Source: Bacteroidota bacterium
GTDB lineage: Bacteria; Bacteroidota; Ignavibacteria; SZUA-365
Length of the DNA stretch: 11,891 bases
Direction of reading: 5' to 3'
Assembly: GCA_018224415.1 (NCBI GenBank)
Contig: JAGTUZ010000231.1
Coordinates: 1-11,891 of the forward strand
Shown: piece by piece, positions 1-6,885 of the stretch
How the letters are laid out: every line of letters starts with the position of its first letter
Position numbering within the stretch: the stretch's first letter is position 1
The notes under the pieces: model-generated
Told to the model about the DNA's origin: nothing
The model's database searches: none
What the model saw: only the letters and a program-made list of their open reading frames with translations
Position numbers and translations under genes: made by a program

Positions 1-2180
1 AGGCGGTGGCAGCGAGATTCGAACAGACCACGTGCATCGCCCTTCCGGTCAATGACATCGAGGCCGGGTATCCCTATCCCGAACGCGTGCGCTTCGAACT
101 CGCGGAGAAGGACATCGAATCGTATCGGCGTGCCGCGGATTTTCTGAATATCAACAACGTTGACCTCGTATCGCTGCAGCACGGATTCGGGATCTTCGGT
201 GGACGCGCGGGCAGCCATGTCCTGACCCTCATGCGCGAACTGCGGATGCCTATCGTCACGACGCTGCACACGATCCTCCGTGATCCGGACCCTGATCACA
301 AACGCGTGATGGAGGAAGTCGCGGCCCTCTCCAACCGACTCGTGGTCATGAGCGCCCGCGGTGTCGAATTCCTGAAGGAGGTCTACCAGATCTCCCCGGA
401 AAAAATCGATCTGATCCCGCATGGCATTCCGGATGTGCCGTTCGTGGACCCGAGTTTCAACAAGGATGTGTTCGGCGTCGAAGGGAAATCCGTCATGCTC
501 AGCTTCGGCCTGCTTTCGGCAGCCAAAGGCATCGAGAACGTGATCGCCGCCCTCCCCGCGATCCTGCAACGCCACCCGAATGTGGTGTACATCGTCCTCG
601 GCGCAACACACCCGAATGTCGTCAGACACGAAGGGGAAACGTATCGCATCTCCCTGCAGTGGCTCGCCCAGGAAAAGGGAGTGGAGGGGCATGTGGTATT
701 CTACAACCGTTTTGTCAGTCTCGAGGAACTCAACGAATTCATCGGAGTGGCGGATATTTATATCACTCCGTATCTGAATGAAGCGCAGATCACCTCGGGC
801 ACGCTTGCCTATACACTCGGCGCCGGCAAGGCGGTGATTTCCACGCCGTACTGGTACGCGTCAGAGCTGCTTGCCGAGGGACGGGGCACGCTGGTGCCGT
901 TCCGTGATCCGGAAGCGCTTGCCGAACAGGTCAATCGCCTCCTTGACAACGAGTCCGAGCGGCATGCCATGCGCAAGAAGGCCTACCTGTACGGACGACA
1001 CATGGTCTGGCACCAGGTGGCGAACCGCTACATGGAAAGTTTCCTCTCCGCACGTGCGGAACACCGTCACTTTACGCGGGTGGATTTTGCGGTCAAACCG
1101 CTGGACCAGCGCCCGGGAGAACTGCCGCCGCTGAAACTGGACCATCTTAACACGATGACCGACGACACCGGCATGCTGCAACATGCCATCTTCACCGTGC
1201 CCAATTATCAAGAGGGCTATTGCATCGACGACAATGCGCGCGCGCTCATGGTCAGCGCTCTTCTCGATTCCCTCGGAAACAAACGCGCTCTGGAGATGGG
1301 AAAGCGCTATCTCGCTTTCATCTGGTATGCCTTCAATGCAGAAACCGGCCGCTTTCGCAACTTCATGAGTTACCAGCGCCAATGGCTCGAAGAAATTGGG
1401 TCCGACGACAGTCACGGCCGGACGCTGTGGGCGCTGGGAACGGCACTGGGCCGCACGCACCCATCGGCCATGCACAGCATGGCGGGATGGGTATTCGAGC
1501 AGGCGCTGCCGGCCATTCTCGGGACGACAAGTCCCCGCGCCTGGGCGTTCGCGATCATGGGCATACATGAGTATCTGCAGCGGTTTGGCGGTGACCGCCG
1601 GGCCGATCAGGTCCGGGAAGTATTGTCCTCACGGTTGATGGCGCTGTATCGGAATCAGCGTACCGACGAGTGGCGCTGGTTCGAAAACCGGCTGACCTAC
1701 TGTAACGCCGCGTTGCCGCACGCACTGCTCCTCTGCGGAGAGGCGATATCCGATTCCTCCATGACCGAAGCCGGATTGGATTCCCTGACCTGGCTGGCCG
1801 ATCTGCAGCGCGCTGAATCGGGGCATTTCGTTCCCATCGGATCCAACGGGTTTTACACGATGGGGGGAGAACGCGCACGCTTCGACCAGCAGCCGGTGGA
1901 GGCGCAGGCAATGGTCTCCGCCTGTCTCGATGCGCACCGGCTTACGGGCGAAGTGCGCTGGTCCAGGGAGGCCCGCCGCTCCTTCGATTGGTTTTTAGGA
2001 CGAAACGATCTGAATCTCCCGATCTACGACCCGACAACCGGGGGGTGTCGCGATGGACTCCATCCCGACCGTCTCAATCAAAACCAGGGTGCGGAATCAA
2101 CATTGGCGTTTCTGCAGGCCTTGCTGGAACTCCGGCTGGCCGAGAATATGCCGCTATCAACGGAAGACCGAAAACAATGA
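1..2180 (+). CDS. GT4-type glycosyltransferase with C-terminal alpha/alpha-toroid-like domain (5' partial)
   Basis: Probable retaining glycosyltransferase of the GT-B fold (family GT4) that transfers a sugar from an activated donor, probably in the cytoplasm. The frame is open to the window edge. Counting from the first possible start (GTG at 6), the protein would be 724 aa but would lack the usual N-terminal beta-strand and glycine-rich loop, so I treat the gene as cut at its 5' end, missing perhaps 35-45 residues. The acceptor-side Rossmann half covers about residues 10-150 (SLQHGFGIFGG, PIVTTLHT, IPHGI). The donor half covers 160-350 (LSFGLLSAAKGIE, then TPYLNEAQITSGTLAY containing the E259 region). 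Residues about 380-715 form a helix-rich domain with acidic motifs (YCIDDNAR near 405, EIGSDDSHGR near 463) resembling an (alpha/alpha) toroid. Its function is unknown to me. The stop overlaps the ATG of the GH130 gene (ATGA), indicating translational coupling and a shared glycan pathway. The donor sugar is not determinable; mannose is suggested only by the neighbour. Confidence 0.88.
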   Translation, partial: AVAARFEQTTCIALPVNDIEAGYPYPERVRFELAEKDIESYRRAADFLNINNVDLVSLQHGFGIFGGRAGSHVLTLMRELRMPIVTTLHTILRDPDPDHKRVMEEVAALSNRLVVMSARGVEFLKEVYQISPEKIDLIPHGIPDVPFVDPSFNKDVFGVEGKSVMLSFGLLSAAKGIENVIAALPAILQRHPNVVYIVLGATHPNVVRHEGETYRISLQWLAQEKGVEGHVVFYNRFVSLEELNEFIGVADIYITPYLNEAQITSGTLAYTLGAGKAVISTPYWYASELLAEGRGTLVPFRDPEALAEQVNRLLDNESERHAMRKKAYLYGRHMVWHQVANRYMESFLSARAEHRHFTRVDFAVKPLDQRPGELPPLKLDHLNTMTDDTGMLQHAIFTVPNYQEGYCIDDNARALMVSALLDSLGNKRALEMGKRYLAFIWYAFNAETGRFRNFMSYQRQWLEEIGSDDSHGRTLWALGTALGRTHPSAMHSMAGWVFEQALPAILGTTSPRAWAFAIMGIHEYLQRFGGDRRADQVREVLSSRLMALYRNQRTDEWRWFENRLTYCNAALPHALLLCGEAISDSSMTEAGLDSLTWLADLQRAESGHFVPIGSNGFYTMGGERARFDQQPVEAQAMVSACLDAHRLTGEVRWSREARRSFDWFLGRNDLNLPIYDPTTGGCRDGLHPDRLNQNQGAESTLAFLQALLELRLAENMPLSTEDRKQ

Positions 2181-3115
2181 AATATCAACATCCCGAACTC
2201 TTTCAACGGCACCAGGACAATCCCATCCTCACCGCAGCGGACTGGCCCTATCCCGTTCATAGCGTCTTCAATCCCGGCGCGACCTTGCTGAGCGACGGCA
2301 CGACGCTGCTTCTCTGCCGCGTGGAGGATCGACGCGGCCACTCCCATCTGACCGCCGCCCGATCCGCCAACGGGGTGGATGAGTGGCAGATCGATGATCG
2401 ACCGACGCTGCCGGCGTGTCCGGAGGATTTTCCTGAAGAGCTCTGGGGAATAGAAGACCCGCGCATCACCTATGTTCCCGAACTGAAAAAGTATGCGGTT
2501 GTCTACACGGCGTTCTCGAGCAGCGGTCCGGGAGTGGCGCTGGCGCTGACGGAAGATTTCCATACATTCGAACGCTTTGGCATGATCATGCCTCCGGAGG
2601 ACAAGGACGCCGCGCTGTTTCCCCACAGAATCGGCAACCATTGGGCGATGATCCATCGTCCGGTCGGCGCGACGGGCGCCCATATGTGGATGTCCTACTC
2701 GCCCGACCTGCGGCACTGGGGAAGCCACAAGCTGATGCTGGCAGCCAGGAAAGGCAGCTGGTGGGATGCCAACAAAATCGGTCTGTGCATGCCGCCCATC
2801 GAAACGTCCGAAGGGTGGCTGGTGATCCATCACGGCGTACGGCAGACGGCGAGCGGTGCGATCTACCGGCTCGGACTTTCACTCTTCGATCTTGACACGC
2901 CGGAGCGCAATCTGAAACGCAGCGACGAGTGGGTGTTCGGTCCGGAGAAACAATACGAACAATTCGGTGATGTGGATAACGTGGTGTTTCCCTGCGGGTA
3001 TACCATTGCTCCCGACGGAGACACGATCAACATGTATTACGGCGCCGCAGACACGAGCATCGCCCTCGCTACCGGTAGCGTCCAGGAAATACTCAAATGG
3101 CTGAAGACGCATTGA
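2177..3115 (+). CDS. GH130 family glycoside phosphorylase (beta-mannoside phosphorylase-like)
   Basis: Probable glycosidase family 130 enzyme of 312 aa. Most characterised members phosphorolyse beta-1,4- or beta-1,2-linked mannosides, releasing alpha-mannose 1-phosphate in the cytoplasm; a few hydrolyse instead. The family blocks are in order: FNPGA (31-35), CRVEDRRGHSHLTAARS (47-63), GIEDPR (91-96), YTAFSS (110-115), KDAALFPHR (143-151), WDANKIG (196-202), HHGV (218-221), YRLGLSLFDLD (230-240), then YYGAADT near 287. D94 in the EDPR block corresponds to the family's conserved acid. The basic residues at R48, R52, R151 and H218-H219 sit where phosphate-binding groups lie in phosphorylase members, which favours phosphorolysis over hydrolysis (inference). 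A longer in-frame start at 1988 exists, but that extension lies inside the upstream gene and has no family similarity. The ATG at 2177 overlaps the upstream stop and starts just before the first conserved block. No signal peptide is visible. The exact linkage specificity is unresolved. Confidence 0.92.
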   Translation: MKYQHPELFQRHQDNPILTAADWPYPVHSVFNPGATLLSDGTTLLLCRVEDRRGHSHLTAARSANGVDEWQIDDRPTLPACPEDFPEELWGIEDPRITYVPELKKYAVVYTAFSSSGPGVALALTEDFHTFERFGMIMPPEDKDAALFPHRIGNHWAMIHRPVGATGAHMWMSYSPDLRHWGSHKLMLAARKGSWWDANKIGLCMPPIETSEGWLVIHHGVRQTASGAIYRLGLSLFDLDTPERNLKRSDEWVFGPEKQYEQFGDVDNVVFPCGYTIAPDGDTINMYYGAADTSIALATGSVQEILKWLKTH

Positions 3116-3168
3116 CCTGAATGCCGATTTCCCTTGTCCCGTGCACCCTGCTTTCCGATCTTGTAAGT

Positions 3169-3507
3169 ATGGCCGTTCGCATTTCCATCACGACCCTGTT
3201 CATTCTTGGCATGCTCTGCGCGATGCTCGCGCCGTTGCGGCAGTCCGTGCCGTGGGTGGCGGAGTACGCCATCGTCGCGACGACGCCCTCGCTGCCGGTG
3301 CACGGTTCGGAGGCGGAACAGCGTGAGCGGACGGTTTCCACTACTGCGACGGTCCATTCTCCGCGGCAACGCCGTGTTCCGCGCATCGCCGAAACCGTCG
3401 ATGTGCCGCCGCCCCGTCCGCGTCCCCCGCGGCCGGATGCCACGCCGCTTCCCCCAGCCAACCCCCGCAACATCTCCGAATCCCGGGCTCCGCCCGCCGT
3501 GTGCTGA
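3169..3507 (+). CDS. Small membrane-anchored proline-rich protein, hypothetical
   Basis: I do not recognise this 112-aa protein. It starts with a short basic stretch and one hydrophobic segment (about residues 5-24) that could be an uncleaved anchor or a signal peptide. A polar stretch follows, then a basic, proline-rich region (about 75-100, with VPPPRPRPPRP), and the protein ends in a cysteine. Third codon positions are strongly G/C, as in neighbouring genes, which supports real coding. An in-frame ATG at 3121, 6 bases after the GH130 stop, would add 16 residues. I prefer 3169 because it puts the hydrophobic segment at the N-terminus, but neither start has a good ribosome binding site. The layout (anchor plus Pro-rich periplasmic stalk) loosely recalls a TonB-like stalk without its C-terminal domain. 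It lies between GH130 and a 36-aa membrane peptide on the same strand, possibly in the same transcript. Confidence 0.55.
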   Translation: MAVRISITTLFILGMLCAMLAPLRQSVPWVAEYAIVATTPSLPVHGSEAEQRERTVSTTATVHSPRQRRVPRIAETVDVPPPRPRPPRPDATPLPPANPRNISESRAPPAVC

Positions 3508-3552
3508 ACCGTAATCGAAAACGTTTCATTCACACCATTTCGGAGTAGTGCC

Positions 3553-3663
3553 ATGACCGAAGAAGTCCAGGGCAAGCAGTCCTTGCCCATCACCCTCATT
3601 CTCATGCTCGGCGCCATCGTCGTCGGGCTCCTGCTTATCGTCCTCAAGCTGGCCGGATTGTAA
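3553..3663 (+). CDS. 36-aa single-pass membrane peptide, hypothetical
   Basis: A very small gene of 36 codons. A GGAG ribosome binding site (3542-3545) lies 7 bases before the ATG. The peptide has a polar, acidic N-terminus (MTEEVQGKQS), then one continuous hydrophobic helix (about residues 11-31, with GAIVVGLLLIVL), then a lysine and a short hydrophobic end. That is the form of a bitopic small membrane protein, probably with its N-terminus in the cytoplasm or acting as a subunit-like regulator. Codon use matches the neighbours (ATC, CTC, GTC rich). It begins 45 bases after the proline-rich membrane protein and is followed by a hairpin terminator about 46 bases on, so it is probably the last gene of the plus-strand unit. 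I know no family for it. The reading frame, ribosome site and helix are seen; the role is unknown. Confidence 0.62.
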   Translation: MTEEVQGKQSLPITLILMLGAIVVGLLLIVLKLAGL

Positions 3664-3689
3664 ACCGGCTTCGCGAGATCCTTCCGCAC

Positions 3690-3711
3690 AGGAGGAAACA
3701 CAGCAATGTGA
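3690..3711 (+). other. Strong Shine-Dalgarno followed by a start-stop (ATG-TGA)
   Basis: A consensus AGGAGG (3690-3695) is followed 10 bases later by ATG (3706-3708) and immediately by TGA (3709-3711), whose last bases already belong to the terminator stem. It looks like a translation initiation site with no coding sequence behind it. It could be a minimal ORF at which a ribosome stalls, the relic of a gene start, or chance. The motif is seen; any function is speculation. Confidence 0.25.
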
Positions 3712-3746
3712 AACGCCCGGTCCGCGCAAGCAGGTCCGGGCGTTTC
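3710..3746 (+). terminator. Hairpin terminator between convergent operons
   Basis: An inverted repeat with arms GAAACGCCCGG (3710-3720) and CCGGGCGTTTC (3736-3746) pairs over 11 bp. After one T-T mismatch it extends by 2 bp (CC/GG) around a 9-base loop. The plus-strand exit is TTTCGTTCTGT, moderately T-rich. It lies after the last plus-strand gene and before the end of the minus-strand signalling operon, so it may serve both directions, although the T tract is weak on either side. Confidence 0.7.
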
Positions 3747-3751
3747 GTTCT

Positions 3752-3775
3752 GTGACGCGGTTGTCTGCGCGTCAC
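3752..3775. repeat. Second hairpin in the convergent gap
   Basis: A perfect 8-bp inverted repeat, GTGACGCG (3752-3759) and CGCGTCAC (3768-3775), with an 8-base loop, starts 5 bases after the terminator stem. No T run follows on either strand. It may help stop transcription arriving from the minus-strand operon or protect mRNA 3' ends. Nothing else is visible between 3776 and the stop codon at 3822. Confidence 0.5.
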
Positions 3776-3821
3776 TCCCTGTTCTCGTCCCGTGCACGCG
3801 TGTTGCGGGAGTCATTCGTAT

Positions 3822-4619
3822 TTACGCATTCGTGGAAACAGCGACGAGCCCGGGTTGTGTGCTCACGTCGATGCCGACGCCGCCGAGCCAGTTGGCCGTG
3901 CCGTATTTGTCGGTAATCGGGAATTTCGTCGTGAACCAGCGATGATGACCGTCTCCGAGGGCGATGTCCTCGATGACATGCACCACATGTTTTTCTCCCA
4001 ACACCTCCTCGTCACTGCGCCGCATGCGTTCGGCGAGGTCACCGGGCAGGATCTCCTCGTCGCGACGACCGAGGCAGTCGATCGGATCATGGCAGATGTA
4101 GGACTGCGCCGCTTCGTTGACGAAGACATAGCGACGGTCCTTGTCCTTGATGAACGCCACCCCGGGCAGGTTGCTCATGAACGCGGAGAAGCGCTGCTCC
4201 TTCTGTCGGATGAGTTCCTCGGCCTCCCTGCGGCGGCGGAGTTCGTCCTTTTCCGCAAGCGCGCGGCGAAGCACGGGGACGAGGCGGCGCAGGTTCTGCT
4301 TGAGCACGTAATCGGTCGCGCCGCGTTTGAGCGTTTCGATGGCGTTTTCCTCGCCGATGGTGCCGGAGACGAAAATGAAGGGAAGTTCGGGAGCGATGAG
4401 GCCGGCGTCTTCCAGCGCGTGCAGCCCATTGTAGGAGGGCAGCGTGTAGTCGCTGAAGATGACGTCGGGTGGGGCCGCCGCCAGATTCTCGGCGAAGGCC
4501 TTTCGGGAGTCGACGTCGATCAGGACATGTTCGACGCCCTCGCGTTCGAGCAGTGCCGCGACCAGGTCCACGTCACGCCGGTTATCTTCGAGATACAGGA
4601 TGCGCAGGGGTGATTTCAT
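3822..4619 (-). CDS. Response regulator receiver domain fused to a PAS domain
   Basis: A cytoplasmic 265-aa signalling protein. Residues 5-125 are a CheY-like receiver with the acidic pair E11/D12, phosphoacceptor D57 (in FSDYTLP), S85 at the Thr/Ser position and K107. A charged helix (about 110-142) links it to a PAS domain at 144-253 (LPGVAFIKDKDRRYVFVNEAA at its start, GGVGIDVS at its end). Only 12 residues follow. There is no HisKA, HATPase, GGDEF, EAL or DNA-binding domain, so the protein is either complete as a receiver-PAS adaptor or has lost a C-terminal enzyme; no kinase-like sequence remains downstream. The ATG has a good GGAGGA site 4 bases upstream (4624-4629). It is the last gene of the kinase operon, 28 bases after the single-domain regulator, and probably takes phosphate from that kinase. 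The PAS ligand is unknown. Confidence 0.9.
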   Translation of the reverse strand: MKSPLRILYLEDNRRDVDLVAALLEREGVEHVLIDVDSRKAFAENLAAAPPDVIFSDYTLPSYNGLHALEDAGLIAPELPFIFVSGTIGEENAIETLKRGATDYVLKQNLRRLVPVLRRALAEKDELRRRREAEELIRQKEQRFSAFMSNLPGVAFIKDKDRRYVFVNEAAQSYICHDPIDCLGRRDEEILPGDLAERMRRSDEEVLGEKHVVHVIEDIALGDGHHRWFTTKFPITDKYGTANWLGGVGIDVSTQPGLVAVSTNA

Positions 4620-4647
4620 GATGTCCTCCGGCGGGCATGGAGTGCTG

Positions 4648-5103
4648 TCAGTGATTTCCCGCGCCGTGCGGACGCGGTTCGTTGAGCACGGCCCAGAACA
4701 GGCCGAGGGTTTTCACAGCCTCGATGAACTCCTGGAAGTCCACCGGTTTGACCACGTAGGCGTTGATGCCCAGGTCGTAGCTCTCGACAATATCGCGATC
4801 CTCGCGCGAGGAGGTCAGCATGACCACGGGCAGGGAATGGAACTCCTCGCTGGCCCGGATGGCCCGCAGCACCTCGATGCCGTTGAGGCGCGGCATTTTA
4901 ATGTCGAGCAGCACCACCGCGGGGGGACGGTTGACGCGGCCTTCGAACTTGCCACGGCAGTAGAGGTAATCGAGGACCTCCACGCCGTCCTCGACCACGA
5001 TCACCTCGTTGGCAAGGTGGTGTTCCTCGAGCGCGGCCAGCGTGAGTTCGACGTCGCGCATGCTGTCTTCCGCCAGAAGAATGCGTCTCAGGAAAGGTTT
5101 CAC
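4648..5103 (-). CDS. Single-domain response regulator, Rcp1/CheY-like
   Basis: A stand-alone receiver domain of 151 aa with all the phosphorylation residues: E12/D13, phosphoacceptor D67 (in VVLLDIKMP), T97 (in VVMLTSS) and K119 (in VVKPVD). The long beta2-alpha3 region (YLYCRGKFEGR, 46-56) and the ending FQEFIEAVKTLGLFWAVLNEP are typical of the Rcp1 type, which partners phytochrome-like kinases. It starts at GTG (5103), with AAAGGAG 9 bases upstream; no ATG gives a full domain. It lies 54 bases downstream of the histidine kinase and is very likely its direct partner. Lacking an output domain, it would act as a phosphate shuttle or by binding another protein. The kinase has no phytochrome chromophore domain, so the light link typical of Rcp1 relatives is not supported here. 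Confidence 0.93.
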   Translation of the reverse strand: MKPFLRRILLAEDSMRDVELTLAALEEHHLANEVIVVEDGVEVLDYLYCRGKFEGRVNRPPAVVLLDIKMPRLNGIEVLRAIRASEEFHSLPVVMLTSSREDRDIVESYDLGINAYVVKPVDFQEFIEAVKTLGLFWAVLNEPRPHGAGNH

Positions 5104-5157
5104 GACTCGGATCTCCTTTGTTCTTCCGAACGGGCACGCGCCCGCATGGAGTTGTGA

Positions 5158-6687
5158 TCATGTTCCCGTGGACGGGACCACGGACCTCGGCAGGCTGAAT
5201 CGGAAGGTCGCGCCGCGGTCGACGGCGCCGTCGGCCCATACCTCGCCGCCGTGGCGGCGGACGATGCGCTGCACGTTGGCGAGGCCGATGCCCGTCCCCT
5301 CGTACTCCTTCGGGGAGTGCAGCCGTTGGAAGATGCCGAAGAGCTTGTCGGCGTAAAACATGTCGAAGCCGATGCCGTTGTCGGCCACGGTGACGACCCA
5401 GCGCCCGGGTTCTTCCGTCGCCGAGATTTCGATGACGGCCGGGTCCCGGGGCCGCGTGTATTTGAAGGCGTTTCCGAGCAGGTTCATCAAGGCCAGGCGC
5501 AGCATCGAAGGATCGCCGCGCACGGTGGGGAGGTCCCGGACATGCCATTCCACGTGTCGCGCGCCGGCGTTGCGCATGAGCATCTCGACGATCTCCCCGG
5601 TGATCGCCCGCAGGTCGCAGTCCGCCTCGAGCATCTCGCTGCGTCCCATTCGCGAGAACACGAGCAGGTCGTCGATGAGCTGCCCCATGTCGCGTGCCGA
5701 CTCCGCGATGATGGCGAGCCAACGGCGCCCTTTCTCGTCGAGCTGCTCCGTGGCATGACCCGAGAGCAGGTCGACAAAGCCGCCGATATGTCGCAGGGGG
5801 GCGCGCAGGTCATGCGACACCGAATAGCTGAAGGCCTCGAGTTCGCGATTGGCTTCGGCCAGCGATTCGTTGGCCACGCGCAGGGCTTCCTGCGCCTCGA
5901 TATGCGAAGTGATGTCACGCGCCGCGGCGTAGATCAGATTGCCGGCGGGCGCCGATCGCCATTCGATCCAGCGGTAGCTCCCATCCTTGCAGCGGTAGCG
6001 GTTCGTGAAATCAATGACCGGCTGCTGTTTCGACAGGGAGGATATGGCCTCGAGCGTTGCCTGCATGTCTCCGGGATGCACGAATTCGAGAAACCGTCGG
6101 CCCTTGAGTTCGTCCATGGTATATCCGAGCGTATGTTCCCATTCCCGGTTGAGGTGGCGGAAATACCCGTCGGTATCGGCGATGCACAGCAGGTCCAGCG
6201 CCAGGTTGAAGAATCGGTCCAGTTCCTCCTTTTTATCGTGCAGCTCGGCTTCAGCCCGTTTTTGCAAGGTGATGTCCCGCACCGTCGCCTGCAGCACGCG
6301 GTATCCATCGAAGTCGAAGGCGGAGAGCAGCACATGCGCGGGGAAGCTCTCGCCGTTTAACCGCCGGTGTGTCCACTCGAAACTGTCGACGCCGGTCTCC
6401 AGCGCCTGCCGGATATGGCCGAGGGCGGCCGGGAGCGAGGGGGTGCCATCGGGCTGATGCGACGGAGAAATGTCGGCGGGATGGATGTGGAGCACAACGT
6501 CGCGCGTCGGGATGCCGAAGATCCGCATTGCGCGGGGATTGCAGTCGAAGAACCCCTCCCCGGTCAGGAGGAACATCGCGTCGTGCGAGCTTTCGAACAC
6601 GGCGCGGAAGCTGTCCTCCAGGTGCGTGGCCGCCCGCGCCGCCAGCTGCTCGAGTCGTGGTTTTCCCTTCGTGTGAGGCCTGTCCAT
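5158..6687 (-). CDS. Soluble PAS-PAS sensor histidine kinase
   Basis: A cytoplasmic histidine kinase of 509 aa with no membrane segments. In order: a short basic N-terminus; PAS domain 1 (about 25-140, ending VRDIT); a coiled linker (141-157); PAS domain 2 (about 158-260, with a PAC-like end AAARDIT); a coiled coil (262-285); HisKA with H292 in SVSHDLRAPLRHI; and HATPase_c (about 390-500) with N box NLLGNAFKYT (N402, N406), G1 DNGIGF (436-441), F box (450-454) and G2 GTGIGL (464-469). The family autophosphorylates on His and passes phosphate to receiver domains; two receiver genes follow in the same operon. A longer in-frame start at 6762 would give 534 aa, but it has no ribosome site. The ATG at 6687 has AGGAG 6 bases upstream, so I prefer it. 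The motif set resembles phytochrome-type kinases, but no GAF/PHY domain is present. The signal sensed by the PAS domains is unknown. Confidence 0.93.
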   Translation of the reverse strand: MDRPHTKGKPRLEQLAARAATHLEDSFRAVFESSHDAMFLLTGEGFFDCNPRAMRIFGIPTRDVVLHIHPADISPSHQPDGTPSLPAALGHIRQALETGVDSFEWTHRRLNGESFPAHVLLSAFDFDGYRVLQATVRDITLQKRAEAELHDKKEELDRFFNLALDLLCIADTDGYFRHLNREWEHTLGYTMDELKGRRFLEFVHPGDMQATLEAISSLSKQQPVIDFTNRYRCKDGSYRWIEWRSAPAGNLIYAAARDITSHIEAQEALRVANESLAEANRELEAFSYSVSHDLRAPLRHIGGFVDLLSGHATEQLDEKGRRWLAIIAESARDMGQLIDDLLVFSRMGRSEMLEADCDLRAITGEIVEMLMRNAGARHVEWHVRDLPTVRGDPSMLRLALMNLLGNAFKYTRPRDPAVIEISATEEPGRWVVTVADNGIGFDMFYADKLFGIFQRLHSPKEYEGTGIGLANVQRIVRRHGGEVWADGAVDRGATFRFSLPRSVVPSTGT

Positions 6688-6693
6688 CCTGTT

Positions 6694-6698
6694 CTCCT
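6694..6698 (-). promoter_or_regulatory. Ribosome binding site deciding the kinase start
   Basis: On the minus strand AGGAG ends 6 bases before the ATG at 6687. The two upstream in-frame ATGs (6762 and 6717) have no comparable purine-rich site, so this motif is the reason for choosing the 509-aa form. Confidence 0.65.
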
Positions 6699-6797
6699 GT
6701 TCCGGGATGTTCACCATGCGTACACGCGGCAATTCATCCGGGCTCTCCGGGGAGAGGGACATTGTCGTCGTGGATATAACACGTGTATGACGGGGGA

Positions 6798-6826
6798 ATA
6801 GTAGGGAAACTTTTGGCGGATGTCAA
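6798..6826 (-). promoter_or_regulatory. Sigma70-type promoter of the kinase operon
   Basis: Read on the minus strand, TTGACA (6826-6821) is followed after exactly 17 bp by TACTAT (6803-6798). The -35 hexamer is perfect and the -10 differs from TATAAT at one position. Transcription would start near 6791, leaving a leader of about 100 bases before the preferred kinase start at 6687. It lies downstream of the hairpin terminators of the neighbouring gene, so the signalling operon appears to be transcribed independently. Confidence 0.72.
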
Positions 6827-6885
6827 TGGGGAAGCGCGGGAGAGGGGCCACGCCGCATCGCGCCGCCGCTCGCGTCTTGCAACGC

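Noticed and set aside
1988..2176. 63-residue N-terminal extension of the GH130 gene
   Set aside because: The extension lies wholly in the glycosyltransferase coding region in another frame and is not family-like. The ATG at 2177 overlaps the previous stop.
3792..4613. Plus-strand open frame of 273 codons
   Set aside because: It mirrors the receiver-PAS gene, whose phosphorylation residues and ribosome site are clear. The plus-strand translation has no recognisable features.
5251..6360. Plus-strand open frame of 369 codons
   Set aside because: Antisense shadow of the histidine kinase, which shows every kinase box on the minus strand.
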